NCBI RefSeq assembly: GCF_009792895.1
Contig: NZ_WSSC01000003.1
Location: 434,001 to 498,000, forward strand
Source of the DNA: Pigmentibacter ruber
GTDB taxonomy: Bacteria; Bdellovibrionota_B; Oligoflexia; Silvanigrellales; Silvanigrellaceae
Length of the DNA stretch: 64,000 bases
Reading direction: 5' to 3'
In this document: piece by piece, positions 27,733 through 37,055 of the stretch
Numbering within the stretch: position 1 is the first letter of the stretch
How the letters are laid out: the number at the start of each line of letters is the position of its first letter
Notes under the pieces: model-generated
What the model was told of the DNA's origin: nothing
Databases searched by the model: none
Seen by the model: the letters and a program-made list of their open reading frames with translations, nothing else
Position numbers and translations under genes: made by a program

Positions 27733-30000
27733 TTAGTTAAGTTCTTTAAAAGTTACTTTTGGACATTCTTTACTTCTTTTTCCTTCTGCTGAATCAAAGT
27801 AAATATATTTTTCTTTATTACTAGTTTCTAATATTTTTGTATTTAACTCAGTATGAAAACTATTGATTTCAGGATCAATAAATTTATTTTTAGCATCTGA
27901 ATTGAAATTAATAGGATGCGTAGTTGGTTCATATATTTCAAGGTTACACTTTGGATTTGATGTTATTTGAAGATGACTAACTTTATAATCATTAGCTGAT
28001 ATATTAGATTGTTTTAATACTTCATGCATTACTCTTCCGTCCGTATTTGGTAATTTTAGATTAAGTATTTTTGCTATGGTTGGAGCAACATCCACATTAC
28101 CTGTTGGCAAATAATTTTTCATGTGTGAATTAAAATTAGGGCCTATAGCTAATAAAATATTGTTAACATCTGTCCGACCGAAGGAGCCATGATCGCCTCT
28201 TTGTCCGTATCCATCAGTCGAATCAAATTCAGTTCCCGGTAATCCATTAACTACAACATTTGGATTATGTGTAAGGCTAATCACCATATCTGGATTTTTT
28301 CCATATTGATTTTCCAATTTAATAAATGATAATGGTAAAGTACCAGCCAACTCTTTATCAATTCCGGTATATCTTTTGTCGTCGATAAATATTGCTGAAT
28401 ATTCTTGACGTCTTTGGAAAAAATTAGCTAAAGCCTCGACTACTTGTTGATTATGATTTGGAATATAGACATAATCAGTTCCTCCATTTGCTGCAATAAC
28501 TACCTTTTCAATACCATCTGAATTTGAAAGATTTCTAGGGACAAAATATGCTGGTGAAGTATAAGCTGAATTTTTATTATTTTTATCTACACAACTACCA
28601 TCTGCATTATTGTAACCTTCTGATGATGTATTAATAGAGCCATCTTCATTAAGTACTCCTGCCATTGGTGAATTAAATGAACAACCAGCACCGTCAAAAG
28701 CTGCAATTTTATTTCCTTGTGAAGTTTTTAAATTTGCCTTTGTAATTAAATCAGCAGTTCTTACAATTCCTGAAGTAGAATATCCAGTTGTTAATAATAA
28801 TTTTTTATTTTTTTCAAGATCAAATTTTTTTTGACTATTAGTTTTAGATAAAATTTTTCCATTTTTAATTTCATGTAAAGGATAAACTAGTTGAGGATAT
28901 CCTTCAGAATCTTCTCTTTTTGTGGCTAAAATATTGCTATGGGCATGATCAGAAACAATTATTATATTTGTTTTATCTAATAAGTTTAATTCTTTTAATT
29001 TAGAAAAAATTTTACCTAAAACAATATCATTAGATTTTAATGCATCATAGTAAGGTTCGCTACCTGGACCATATTCATGTTGAGTTGAGTCAGGATTTCT
29101 AAGCCATACGACACTTAAATTAGGAAGTTTATTTGGGAGTATATAATTTAAGAAAATATCTGCCATATACTCATTTTTTTTGTTAAAGGGAGAAGTTTTT
29201 GCTTGGCTAGGATCGGTAACATCTTCACTATTTTCAAGTAATATTAATGGCTCACTTGCTGTAGGATCTCCATTATTAGCTGCTAATTTAAATTCTTTTC
29301 CCGGATAAGCAATACTTGTTAATTTAGGGAGTTTAAAATTATTGTTCTGAAGTTCTTGCGCAAGACTAAGTGGCCAAACATGTTTTTCATCTAAGATATA
29401 GCCTTTTGCTTTGTAATCTTGAAAAAAAGCAGGTCCAGATTTTCCAACAACTGCAGTTACAAGACCAGATGAATGCGCTGATTCTAATAGAGTTGAAACT
29501 TGAACAAGAGGTTCATTTAGTTTTTCAAAACCTGTATAAGGTTGATCTAGTGCTTGAAGAATTTTGTAATCTTCAGTAAAAATTGGCGATAAAAAAGTAC
29601 TTGTGATATTCGTCCCATTAGCATTTGAAGCGTCACCATAAATTTTTTGCGCACGCCATGGCTCATAAATATAATTACCAAAAAAACCGCTTTTTCCAGC
29701 ATAACTACCCGTAGCAAATGCTTGTGCATTATTCATAGTAAAAGTTGGATATGCAGAATGATTATCTTTAAATTCAACACCATTATTAGCTATATATCTT
29801 AAATTTTTTATTAGATTGTGTGCTTTTGGATCGCTTAATACATCTGGTCTTAAACCATCCCACACAAACAAAATTACATTATTTCTTTGATTTTCTTTAT
29901 TACTAGTTTTTTCATTATTTTTTTGGATAGTTTGACAAGAAATAACAATGTTTGAAATTATAAATATTTTAGAAATATTACTAAAAAATTTTACTATCAA
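27733..30000 (-). CDS. Lipoprotein of the nucleotide pyrophosphatase/phosphodiesterase family
   Basis: Alkaline-phosphatase superfamily enzyme, probably a periplasmic or surface phosphodiesterase. VILFVWDGLRPDV holds metal Asp48. PTFTMNNAQAFATG has Thr88 as nucleophile, as in NPP enzymes. RNPDSTQHEYGPGSEPYYDA, IIIVSDHAHS and GDHGSFG complete the two-metal site. The start is TTG 30000, since GGAGG stands five bases upstream; the frame further up to 30039 has no such site. From this start the N-terminus is a lipoprotein signal with lipobox VISC and Cys22. About 755 residues. The gene is alone and its upstream neighbour on the same strand is a 58-codon gene. Confidence 0.85.
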   Translation of the reverse strand: MIVKFFSNISKIFIISNIVISCQTIQKNNEKTSNKENQRNNVILFVWDGLRPDVLSDPKAHNLIKNLRYIANNGVEFKDNHSAYPTFTMNNAQAFATGSYAGKSGFFGNYIYEPWRAQKIYGDASNANGTNITSTFLSPIFTEDYKILQALDQPYTGFEKLNEPLVQVSTLLESAHSSGLVTAVVGKSGPAFFQDYKAKGYILDEKHVWPLSLAQELQNNNFKLPKLTSIAYPGKEFKLAANNGDPTASEPLILLENSEDVTDPSQAKTSPFNKKNEYMADIFLNYILPNKLPNLSVVWLRNPDSTQHEYGPGSEPYYDALKSNDIVLGKIFSKLKELNLLDKTNIIIVSDHAHSNILATKREDSEGYPQLVYPLHEIKNGKILSKTNSQKKFDLEKNKKLLLTTGYSTSGIVRTADLITKANLKTSQGNKIAAFDGAGCSFNSPMAGVLNEDGSINTSSEGYNNADGSCVDKNNKNSAYTSPAYFVPRNLSNSDGIEKVVIAANGGTDYVYIPNHNQQVVEALANFFQRRQEYSAIFIDDKRYTGIDKELAGTLPLSFIKLENQYGKNPDMVISLTHNPNVVVNGLPGTEFDSTDGYGQRGDHGSFGRTDVNNILLAIGPNFNSHMKNYLPTGNVDVAPTIAKILNLKLPNTDGRVMHEVLKQSNISANDYKVSHLQITSNPKCNLEIYEPTTHPINFNSDAKNKFIDPEINSFHTELNTKILETSNKEKYIYFDSAEGKRSKECPKVTFKELN

Positions 30001-30111
30001 GATAGCCTCCTTTTTTAAGGAAACATACCACTTGATCAATTCTTTTTCAAATTAACAAATAATTTTTTTAATATCATTCTTGTGTTATAAAATATAAAAA
30101 AGTAAAGGTAA

Positions 30112-30288
30112 TTATTGATTATTCTTTTTTAACATAATTTTTTCACGGTTGATTGAATTTTTCTTTAATAAATTATTTAGTAAGTATTTATATTTATTTT
30201 TTTTATTAATTTCTACAAGTCTATTTATTTCGGGGGTGAGTTGAATTTTTTTATCGTTAGGATGAAAGTTATGATTTGATTCATTCAT
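30112..30288 (-). CDS. Small basic protein, 58 residues, unknown
   Basis: ATG 30288 is preceded by TAAGGAGA six bases away, one of the better ribosome sites in the window. The product begins MNESNHNFHPNDKKIQL and is Lys/Asn-rich, without a membrane segment; TPEINRLVEINKK could be a helix. It lies between tRNA-Gln and the NPP-like lipoprotein on the same strand. The frame is short and AT-rich, so chance cannot be excluded, but the ribosome site argues for translation. Confidence 0.5.
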   Translation of the reverse strand: MNESNHNFHPNDKKIQLTPEINRLVEINKKNKYKYLLNNLLKKNSINREKIMLKKNNQ

Positions 30289-30322
30289 AGCTTCTCCTTA
30301 AACAACAAATAATTTTAATGAT

Positions 30323-30396
30323 TGGCTGGGGAATTAGGAGTCGAACCTAAACATACGGAATCAGAATCCGGTGTCCTGCCATTAGACGATTCCCCA
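30323..30396 (-). tRNA. tRNA-Gln (CTG)
   Basis: 74 bases with encoded CCA on the minus strand. Acceptor TGGGGAA pairs with TTCCCCA. The anticodon region CCGGATTCTGATTCCG is the same as in E. coli tRNA-Gln reading CAG; anticodon CTG. The TTG-reading isoacceptor must be elsewhere. Confidence 0.93.
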
Positions 30397-30459
30397 AGTG
30401 GCAAAAGTAAGTTATCTCTTTCAATTAAAAAAAACAAGAAAGAATATGGAAGCAATCAA

Positions 30460-31932
30460 TTACAATTTTTTAAGCAAATGTTTTAATCTTAATTTAGCTT
30501 CGTTGAGATGACTTTGGTATTTGTCAGAATTTAATAACCCATGTATAAAATTTCCATTTTTACTGATCCATTTACCACCTATCATCATATTATAAATAGC
30601 ACCTGTAGTGTCTCCCATTGCAAGGATTTTAGGGAAATTATCACACGGCCATAAAGCTGGATGATCTACATCCCAAACAATAAGGTTTGCTAATGCCCCT
30701 GTCTGAATAATTCCTGTTTTAAAAAAATTATGGAAAGTCCCAGGGCCTTCAAATACTTTATGCAGTAAAAAACTTGGATCAGAAAATTTATGATATGTTT
30801 TATTTATTTTTAATGTATCTTTTAAAAATTGTTTTTTTGTTTTATCGGAAAATTTTGAGATAAGCTTAGAATTCAAACTAAATGTTGGTTGAAATTTAGG
30901 GAAACCAGCGACTAATTTTAATTCTTTTTGCAGATTCATTGAATCATTGCTGGCAACACAATCTGTGGCAATAAACCATTTTATTTTATGTTTATCCCAT
31001 TCAATAATATTTGCTGGCGATTGAAAAATTAATTGAGAAAAGGGACAAAAAACTAAAGAATTATTTTTTGCCTGCAAAATTTTTAAATCGGAATTATTTA
31101 AATAAATACAATGAACAAATAAATTAGAAGCAGTATTTTTTGTAATACCAAGGGAATCTAAATATTGAATAGGAGTTTTTTTATATTTTTTATATATTCT
31201 CGATACTTCTTCAAGTGATTGAGAGACATGGGTATGAATTGGTATTTTGTATTCTTCAGATAAATTTAATATTTTTAACCACATATCTTTACTAACAGTA
31301 TCTGTAGCGTGAGGTCCAAAGGCAGAATAAATACCTGCTTTTTCAAAAGTTGAATTTGAGAAAATTTCAATAGTTTCGTTAATCATTTCTTGATGAAATT
31401 TCATTCCAGGACCGCTAAGGTCTTGTATTGTTGGTGCAATTACAGCTGAAATGCCAACATCAGAACAAGCATTCGCAATTTCATTTCCATAGTAATAATG
31501 ATCCCAAATTAATCCATTGCCATTTAATATATTTTCATATGCACCAATTCTTGCAAATGCGCGTACATCATCTGGTGTCAATGCAGATTCTGCTTTATAG
31601 AAAAATTCTTCAATTATATTATTACTTTTAGAATTTTGTTGGAAAAATGTGCGAAAGAAATTCATTGCTACATGTGTATGGCAATTTATAAAAGCTGGGG
31701 TTACTATCCGATCGCCAAAATCATGAGTATTTCTATTTTTTAGTTCAGTTTCCTTTTGTATTGAAGCTTGATACGATTCTAAAGAGAGTTTTGTGACATT
31801 TATGATTTGATTTCCTGATATTTCAATTGAAGCAGGAAAAATTTTGTATAAAGCCCCTTCTTTGAGGAGTACTTTTTTGGAAAAAACAATATCATTACAA
31901 TTCACAGAGTTCTCCGAAAATAATGCTTTCAT
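30460..31932 (-). CDS. Amidohydrolase of the MtaD/TrzA/cytosine deaminase type
   Basis: Metal-dependent deaminase or chlorohydrolase-like enzyme, 490 residues, cytosolic. The HxH pair is in FINCHTHVAMNFF, the next metal His in PIHTHVSQSLEEV, another in FVHC, and the catalytic Asp in FATDCVASNDSMN. The opening beta domain and the closing LANLIVWDVDHPAL strand are family features. Likely substrates are 5'-methylthioadenosine, S-adenosylhomocysteine or a guanine-like base; sequence alone does not separate these. It is divergent from the secreted-protein gene at 31959, with a 26-base gap. Confidence 0.85.
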   Translation of the reverse strand: MKALFSENSVNCNDIVFSKKVLLKEGALYKIFPASIEISGNQIINVTKLSLESYQASIQKETELKNRNTHDFGDRIVTPAFINCHTHVAMNFFRTFFQQNSKSNNIIEEFFYKAESALTPDDVRAFARIGAYENILNGNGLIWDHYYYGNEIANACSDVGISAVIAPTIQDLSGPGMKFHQEMINETIEIFSNSTFEKAGIYSAFGPHATDTVSKDMWLKILNLSEEYKIPIHTHVSQSLEEVSRIYKKYKKTPIQYLDSLGITKNTASNLFVHCIYLNNSDLKILQAKNNSLVFCPFSQLIFQSPANIIEWDKHKIKWFIATDCVASNDSMNLQKELKLVAGFPKFQPTFSLNSKLISKFSDKTKKQFLKDTLKINKTYHKFSDPSFLLHKVFEGPGTFHNFFKTGIIQTGALANLIVWDVDHPALWPCDNFPKILAMGDTTGAIYNMMIGGKWISKNGNFIHGLLNSDKYQSHLNEAKLRLKHLLKKL

Positions 31933-31958
31933 AAAAGAAAATCATCGTTAGAGATATT

Positions 31959-33539
31959 ATGAAGAAATTTATATGTTATGCAATATTTATCTTTCATTTT
32001 CTTTTTCAGCTGCAATTGCATGCAAAAGAATCAGGATATTTGTGGACTCCTATTGCATGGACACTGACACTAAACCCAAATATTCCTGATGATTTTAATT
32101 TAGAAATAAAATCAATTAGTTTAAATTTCTACGATAAAAGCAATGACAGAGTAATATTAAAAGAAATGTCTTTTGTAGGTAAAAGAAATGCTATTGTGAT
32201 CTTAAATAAGAAAAAAAGAAGTCAAATATTTTTTGCTAAAAAATTCAATGAATTTGAAGAAGGAAAATATGAATTTAAGGGACTAATACTTAAGTATAGA
32301 ATAAATAAAGGTGAGATTTCTCAGTTTGAGGTTCTTGCAACAAATCTTTATAAGAAAGATAAAGATAAATACTTGCAGGTTCAAATTCAAAATAATCATA
32401 TCTCTCCAATGCCAGAAGTTTCTTTTGAAACAAAATTTGACATTAAAAATAATCAATTAGCTGATTTTACAAACTATTATGACATTATTGAAGATGACTA
32501 TATTGAAATTAATGAAATATATAATGAAATAAAATCATTAAAAAATAAATTATTTTCAAATAAAGTAAAATTTATGTATGCAAATAAAATATTTCCTCCT
32601 CTTCAATTAAATGGCTCAAAAATTAGGCATCCTAATTCTAATAACCTCGGTATGTTGGTTGATGTTAGTTGCGATATAAAGGGAATTTTAAAAACGGTTT
32701 GGGTAAATAAAACAGATTTACTGCAATATGTGTTTTATAGAAAAGTAAATTATGATAAAAGTCCTTGTAATATACATAATACTTTTATTCAGAAATTTTA
32801 TTTACCAAATGGAGTTTGGAATATGCAGTCGATGACGATTGCTTCAAAAGATCTTTCTGAAAAAAAATTTCAAACATATCCTCTGATTATTAAAGCAAAG
32901 GAGTTAAAAAAGTATTTTAAAATGAATGATGATTATTTTAAAATTCAAAATATAAAAGAACGCACACTTTTAAAAATAATTGAACTTAATCTTACTGGTA
33001 ATAAAGATAAAAATGGGATATATTTTTTGGGTAGTTCAGAAATAAAAAAAGAAGATACGGAAAATAATGATGGCGGAATAGTTTTTTATTTTAAAAGAAA
33101 TTATGAAATTGTAAGTTTAAAAAAAATGTTCGAAGTTAAAAAAATATTTAATGCATACTCTGGTGAATTGATGAAAAAAGACAGAATAATTGGCGATATT
33201 CAATTAAAAATAATTTTGACAGGAACTAAAAAGACAAATAAAAGACTAGAAAGTCAGCTAGCTGAATTAAGAGATTTTGTCTCAACAGAAGTTACTGTTT
33301 GTGTTTCAGATCAAGAGGTTATCGATCCTCTTTTAGTTCTAAATGGAAATGTTCAATTGAAAAATTTGAAAGAAAATTCGCGATTACTAAACATATCTAT
33401 GAGCGATTTCAATTTTGTAAATAGTGGGGTTTCTCAAGATAAAGTAAAACAATGTATAATGGAAAAATTGAAAAAATTTTCCTTTAAAAAAACATTCACT
33501 ACCCCATTTAAAGCGCAAATTGTATTTGAAAGTTATTAA
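31959..33539 (+). CDS. Secreted protein with AgmX/PglI-like C-terminal region
   Basis: 526 residues with a signal peptide (FICYAIFIFHFLFQLQLHA). The body is a Lys/Asn-rich beta protein without a recognised domain. The last 90 residues (TVCVSDQEVIDPLLVLNGNV, then DKVKQCIMEKLKKFSF and a closing strand) resemble the TonB-like C-terminal module found in AgmX/PglI gliding proteins: a Cys before a helix of the type CI..KL..FSF and a final beta strand. A similar strand pattern recurs at about residues 230-300 (MLVDVSCDIKGILKTVWV). It is followed 7 bases later by an alpha/beta hydrolase. The module assignment is tentative. Confidence 0.5.
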   Translation: MKKFICYAIFIFHFLFQLQLHAKESGYLWTPIAWTLTLNPNIPDDFNLEIKSISLNFYDKSNDRVILKEMSFVGKRNAIVILNKKKRSQIFFAKKFNEFEEGKYEFKGLILKYRINKGEISQFEVLATNLYKKDKDKYLQVQIQNNHISPMPEVSFETKFDIKNNQLADFTNYYDIIEDDYIEINEIYNEIKSLKNKLFSNKVKFMYANKIFPPLQLNGSKIRHPNSNNLGMLVDVSCDIKGILKTVWVNKTDLLQYVFYRKVNYDKSPCNIHNTFIQKFYLPNGVWNMQSMTIASKDLSEKKFQTYPLIIKAKELKKYFKMNDDYFKIQNIKERTLLKIIELNLTGNKDKNGIYFLGSSEIKKEDTENNDGGIVFYFKRNYEIVSLKKMFEVKKIFNAYSGELMKKDRIIGDIQLKIILTGTKKTNKRLESQLAELRDFVSTEVTVCVSDQEVIDPLLVLNGNVQLKNLKENSRLLNISMSDFNFVNSGVSQDKVKQCIMEKLKKFSFKKTFTTPFKAQIVFESY

Positions 33540-33546
33540 CTAAAGC

Positions 33547-34377
33547 ATGAATTATAAAATTTTAAATATTCGCATAGTAAAATCACAGGCAAAAAATCCA
33601 TTGAATTATCCTATTGTTTTGCTTAGAGGTCTAGGTCGTTCAATGAGTTTTTGGTTAAATTTTGAAAATGAACTATTAAAATACTTTGATATTGTTTTTG
33701 TTGATTTATTAGGTACTGGTGGTAGTAAAGATTTTTTTGGTAGAAAAAGTATTGAAAAATTTGCACAAGATGTTCTTTTCACATTAAATTACTATAATAT
33801 TAAAAATTTTCATTTAGCAGGAATGAGTTTAGGTGGAATGGTTGTTTTAGAAATATCTCATATTTTAGGAAATAATAATTGGAATCAAATATCTTGTAAA
33901 TCAATAATTGTTTTAAGTTCTTCTGCTATGGGATCGGGAGTTAAAAGAATATATATTTTTCCGCTAATTAGTATTTTATTTTCACTAATTCTTTCTTTTT
34001 TTTCAGGAAAGTTATCTCATAAGTATTTTGCAAAATATCTAATTGCTAATAGAAATATTCCTTTAGAATTTTGGATTAATAAATGGGACAATATTTGGGA
34101 AAATGAATATTTTTCTAGAATGGCTTTACTACGGCAATTAATTTCTGCTAGTTTTTATAGAATAAAGTTAAACAGCAAGCAATTAAAATACAATTATCTT
34201 TTTCTTGTTTCTAAAGACGATGCTTTAGTGCCATGGCAAAATACTGTTTATTTATGGCAAAAAACATCTTTGGCTTCTTTAGTTGTGTTAGATGGTTTAG
34301 GCCATGATTTAACTACTGATTCGCCTGAAAAAATTGCAACTATATTTTATGAATTTTCATTGAAATTTGATGTTTAG
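33547..34377 (+). CDS. Alpha/beta hydrolase
   Basis: 276 residues, single alpha/beta hydrolase domain. The oxyanion region is VLLRGLGRSMSFW, the nucleophile elbow GMSLGGM, the acid Asp in LVSKDDALVPW and the base His in DGLGHDLTTD. A hydrophobic stretch near 140-155 (FPLISILFSLILSFFSG) probably forms part of the lid. It has no signal peptide. It follows the secreted protein gene by 7 bases with a weak ribosome site, so they are likely co-transcribed. Ester or lipid substrate is plausible, not shown. Confidence 0.88.
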   Translation: MNYKILNIRIVKSQAKNPLNYPIVLLRGLGRSMSFWLNFENELLKYFDIVFVDLLGTGGSKDFFGRKSIEKFAQDVLFTLNYYNIKNFHLAGMSLGGMVVLEISHILGNNNWNQISCKSIIVLSSSAMGSGVKRIYIFPLISILFSLILSFFSGKLSHKYFAKYLIANRNIPLEFWINKWDNIWENEYFSRMALLRQLISASFYRIKLNSKQLKYNYLFLVSKDDALVPWQNTVYLWQKTSLASLVVLDGLGHDLTTDSPEKIATIFYEFSLKFDV

Positions 34378-34893
34378 GTAGATTGAAAATATTTAATTCT
34401 GCATTTATAAAATAATTAATTAGAATAAGTATTTAAAATATGTATAATTTCTTTATAAATTAATCTCTTTGATAAGTATTATTTAATGATTATAAACTTT
34501 ATTATTAAAGCATATTTTATAAAAAATTATTACATATTCTTATGATAATTGAATTTATTAAACAATTTTTTCACATTAAGAAATGAAATAAAACGTTATG
34601 TTAACTCATAAATAATAAAAGAAGGAAAAGCTTCTATTTCAGAATATATCGATTTATTTATCAATAAAATTATTACACATTATGACCTTAATTATTTGGC
34701 TCATTAGAGAAAAAATCATTAAATTAAAAAACAAATTTTAGAAATTCAAACATGAGATTGTAATTTCTATTAGGGATTTAAATAAGTAATCATTAAAAAA
34801 TAACTTTCACCATCAAAGCAGACGAAAGTTTGACATTTTGAAATTATTAATCCTGGTATGATAAATATATAGAATAATTTTGGAGTATATTTT
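34378..34893 (+). other. AT-rich intergenic region
   Basis: No gene was found. A 7-bp inverted repeat AACTTTC/GAAAGTT lies at about 34802-34830, ahead of a TTGACA (about 34831). A 29-codon tail-like frame (34620-34709) reads KEGKASISEYIDLFINK with no start and could be a decayed gene remnant. Confidence 0.3.
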
Positions 34894-36513
34894 ATGAGCG
34901 ATGAAAATGAATTTTGCAGTTTGATAAAAGAAATATTTAAAGATATGATTAATTTGAGGGAAAATGGTATTAATATCTTTTATAATCAATTTGAAAATAA
35001 GTTCATTAAAAATCACTTTAATAATCCAAATTATATAAAATATAATCCAAATTATATTAATAGAACTGAAAACTATATTAATAATACTGAAAATTATATC
35101 GTATATGATAATGCAAGTAAGTATATAAAATTTAAATTTTCAGAGAAAAATAAAGATGTTATTAAATCTAAATTACAATATTTTGTAAATTTTATGTCAG
35201 ATTATGTGATAAGTCAATTTTATACCATTAAATATGAAAATAGGTACTCTAATTTTTGCATTGGCAAGCATATGGAAAATATACAAAAAAAAATTATTGA
35301 TAGTGATGATCCCAAAAATGTAAACTTTAAACATTACTTATTTAAAATGGCCGATGAAGGATTTTTGAGTAATGTTTATATTCATATTTTTAAAAATATT
35401 GTTCATCCATATATTGAAGAAAGTGGTTTAAACAAATTTATTGTAACAGGATCGAAAGGAAATTCATCACTAAAAGATTTCAAGGCAAGACCAACTAATG
35501 CTCCTGTAGGTGTTAATAAAGTTTTTTTTATTGAAAAAATTAGTAGGAAAGGGGAGTTTAAAGAACGTGTTTTTAAACCTTTAGAAAAAGAACAAGAGTC
35601 ATTAATTGAATGTGTTACTGGAGAAATATACAGGTATTTGATAGGAAATTCACAACCGAGAACAAAAACGGGACCAAGTCAAGGCGTCATACAATATTTA
35701 GTTAAATATGAACCCATTAGAAAATTTTTGGATAATGGTATCCCTTCTATAGAAATTATAAACAAATTTAGGAAAGATTTACAGGGTTTTATGTACATTT
35801 TGATTTCATCAATGTTTTTGGAAGAAAATGATCTTCATGAAGGCAATTTTGGTTTTGGACCGGATGAAAAATTAATTAAAATTGATCATGGACAATCATT
35901 AAATACATTGAGAATTAATGAAGGTATTATTTCGAAAACATTATCATTTGCACCAATAAAGTATTATGATAAAGAAACATATAGTGAAAAAGAATATTCA
36001 CAAGGTTATAAAGAATATAGATCAAAAATCTATGGCAAAAATGTAAGTTATTGTATTGATGAAAATTATTTAGAAAATTTTATGGATATTTTTCTAAAAG
36101 GTTCATATAATAAAGATGTAATCAAAAATTCTCCATTTAGACCAAGTGCGTTTCCTTTATATGATAAGAGAATGTTAATTTTTTTTAAATCTGAAGATTT
36201 ATCTATTCTTAAGGAATATCAATGGTCGATAATATATAAAATAATAAATACAGAGACTTATTTTTATAAAAAAATTATATACAACTCTTCAGAAAGAAAT
36301 AATGAAAATCTAAAGAACAAAATTTTTTTAAAATTTAATGAAAGAGTTAATTTATTCAAAAAAATTTCTTCAATTACTCATGGATATAAAAATTTTATAC
36401 TAGATAAAGAAAAAGTAAATAAATGCAATAACGAAATAAAAAATTCATTAGAGAGAATGTATAACACAAGATATATAAAAGATGCGGATGCTAGAATTAT
36501 AAAATATATGTAA
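34894..36513 (+). CDS. Putative kinase-like protein (PI3/4-kinase or effector-kinase type) with N-terminal repeats
   Basis: 539 residues, no signal peptide. Motifs order like a protein/lipid kinase. A Lys (K228) sits in RVFKPLEKEQES, and ECVTGEIYRYL may be a helix C Glu. A hinge-like segment QYLVKYEPI follows. The catalytic loop is ENDLHEGNFGF (Asp313, Asn318), and IDHGQS (Asp331-His332-Gly333) is in the DFG position. The D-x-H-x-x-N and DHG combination recalls Legionella effector kinases and phosphoinositide kinases rather than ordinary bacterial kinases. Four 7-residue repeats starting with NYI occupy residues 46-73. GGAG precedes the ATG. A translocated effector is possible but not shown. 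No close family is recognised from memory. Confidence 0.55.
   Translation: MSDENEFCSLIKEIFKDMINLRENGINIFYNQFENKFIKNHFNNPNYIKYNPNYINRTENYINNTENYIVYDNASKYIKFKFSEKNKDVIKSKLQYFVNFMSDYVISQFYTIKYENRYSNFCIGKHMENIQKKIIDSDDPKNVNFKHYLFKMADEGFLSNVYIHIFKNIVHPYIEESGLNKFIVTGSKGNSSLKDFKARPTNAPVGVNKVFFIEKISRKGEFKERVFKPLEKEQESLIECVTGEIYRYLIGNSQPRTKTGPSQGVIQYLVKYEPIRKFLDNGIPSIEIINKFRKDLQGFMYILISSMFLEENDLHEGNFGFGPDEKLIKIDHGQSLNTLRINEGIISKTLSFAPIKYYDKETYSEKEYSQGYKEYRSKIYGKNVSYCIDENYLENFMDIFLKGSYNKDVIKNSPFRPSAFPLYDKRMLIFFKSEDLSILKEYQWSIIYKIINTETYFYKKIIYNSSERNNENLKNKIFLKFNERVNLFKKISSITHGYKNFILDKEKVNKCNNEIKNSLERMYNTRYIKDADARIIKYM
35029..35112 (+). repeat. Four 21-bp tandem repeats inside the kinase-like gene
   Basis: Units encode NYIKYNP, NYINRTE, NYINNTE and NYIVYDN, each 21 bases. 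Units 2 and 3 are the most alike at DNA level. The repeat keeps frame. Confidence 0.85.
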
Positions 36514-36527
36514 ATAAGATCTGTTGC

Positions 36528-36557
36528 AAAAAAAAATTAAGATATTAATTTTTTTTT
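36528..36557 (+). terminator. Possible AT-only bidirectional terminator
   Basis: AAAAAATTAA, loop GATA, TTAATTTTTT between two convergent genes. The stem has no G/C pair, so the call is weak. Confidence 0.3.
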
Positions 36558-36653
36558 CTTATATTTATTCAGATTGGTTTAATTTAGTGAGAAAAATTTA
36601 AATATTAACAAGTATTAAAAATTTTTTGGTTACATGTAAGTCTTCTCTAAAAA

Positions 36654-36974
36654 TTAATTACCTTTTCCATATGGCTTTAACTTATCTGGAGTCTCATGAA
36701 AATGAATTGTTTTATTACTACCCCAATAAAAGTCAGCACCTAAGGCTAATTTTTGAAAGACTTCGATTGCTTCTTTTTTTGATTCAAAATCTACATAAGC
36801 TTCTCTATATTCACCGATATTTAAATTTGTGTATTTTATTATAACTCGATACTTTCCATTATGCAGAATCATAATATCTACCCAATTTGCACTAAAACCA
36901 CCTGAATATGAAAATGGATAGTATATTAAATTAAATAATATTATAATTAATAAATAAACATATTTTCTAAGCAT
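36654..36974 (-). CDS. Small secreted protein, unknown
   Basis: 106 residues with a signal peptide (YVYLLIIILFNLIYYPFSYS). The mature part is short and beta-rich (YRVIIKYTNLNIGEYREAYV, then FESKKEAIEVFQKL), with no family recognised. The ATG directly follows the T-run of the pnp terminator and no Shine-Dalgarno sequence is visible. Expression would therefore depend on readthrough from pnp or on an unseen promoter. It converges on the kinase-like gene. Confidence 0.5.
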   Translation of the reverse strand: MLRKYVYLLIIILFNLIYYPFSYSGGFSANWVDIMILHNGKYRVIIKYTNLNIGEYREAYVDFESKKEAIEVFQKLALGADFYWGSNKTIHFHETPDKLKPYGKGN

Positions 36975-37017
36975 AAAAAAACACCCGAAAGAATATGTTT
37001 CTTACTTCGGGTGTTTT
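36972..37017 (-). terminator. Terminator of pnp
   Basis: Perfect 12-bp stem AAAACACCCGAA (37017-37006 on the minus strand) with TTCGGGTGTTTT (36989-36978), followed by more T up to the ATG of the small secreted protein at 36974. Confidence 0.88.
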
Positions 37018-37055
37018 CTTTGAAATTAAATAGAAATTAAATTCCTAAGGAAAGT

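Noticed and set aside
34620-34709. Frame reading KEGKASISEYIDLFINK and ending at 34709
   Set aside because: No start codon or ribosome site; may be a gene remnant but could also be chance in AT-rich DNA.
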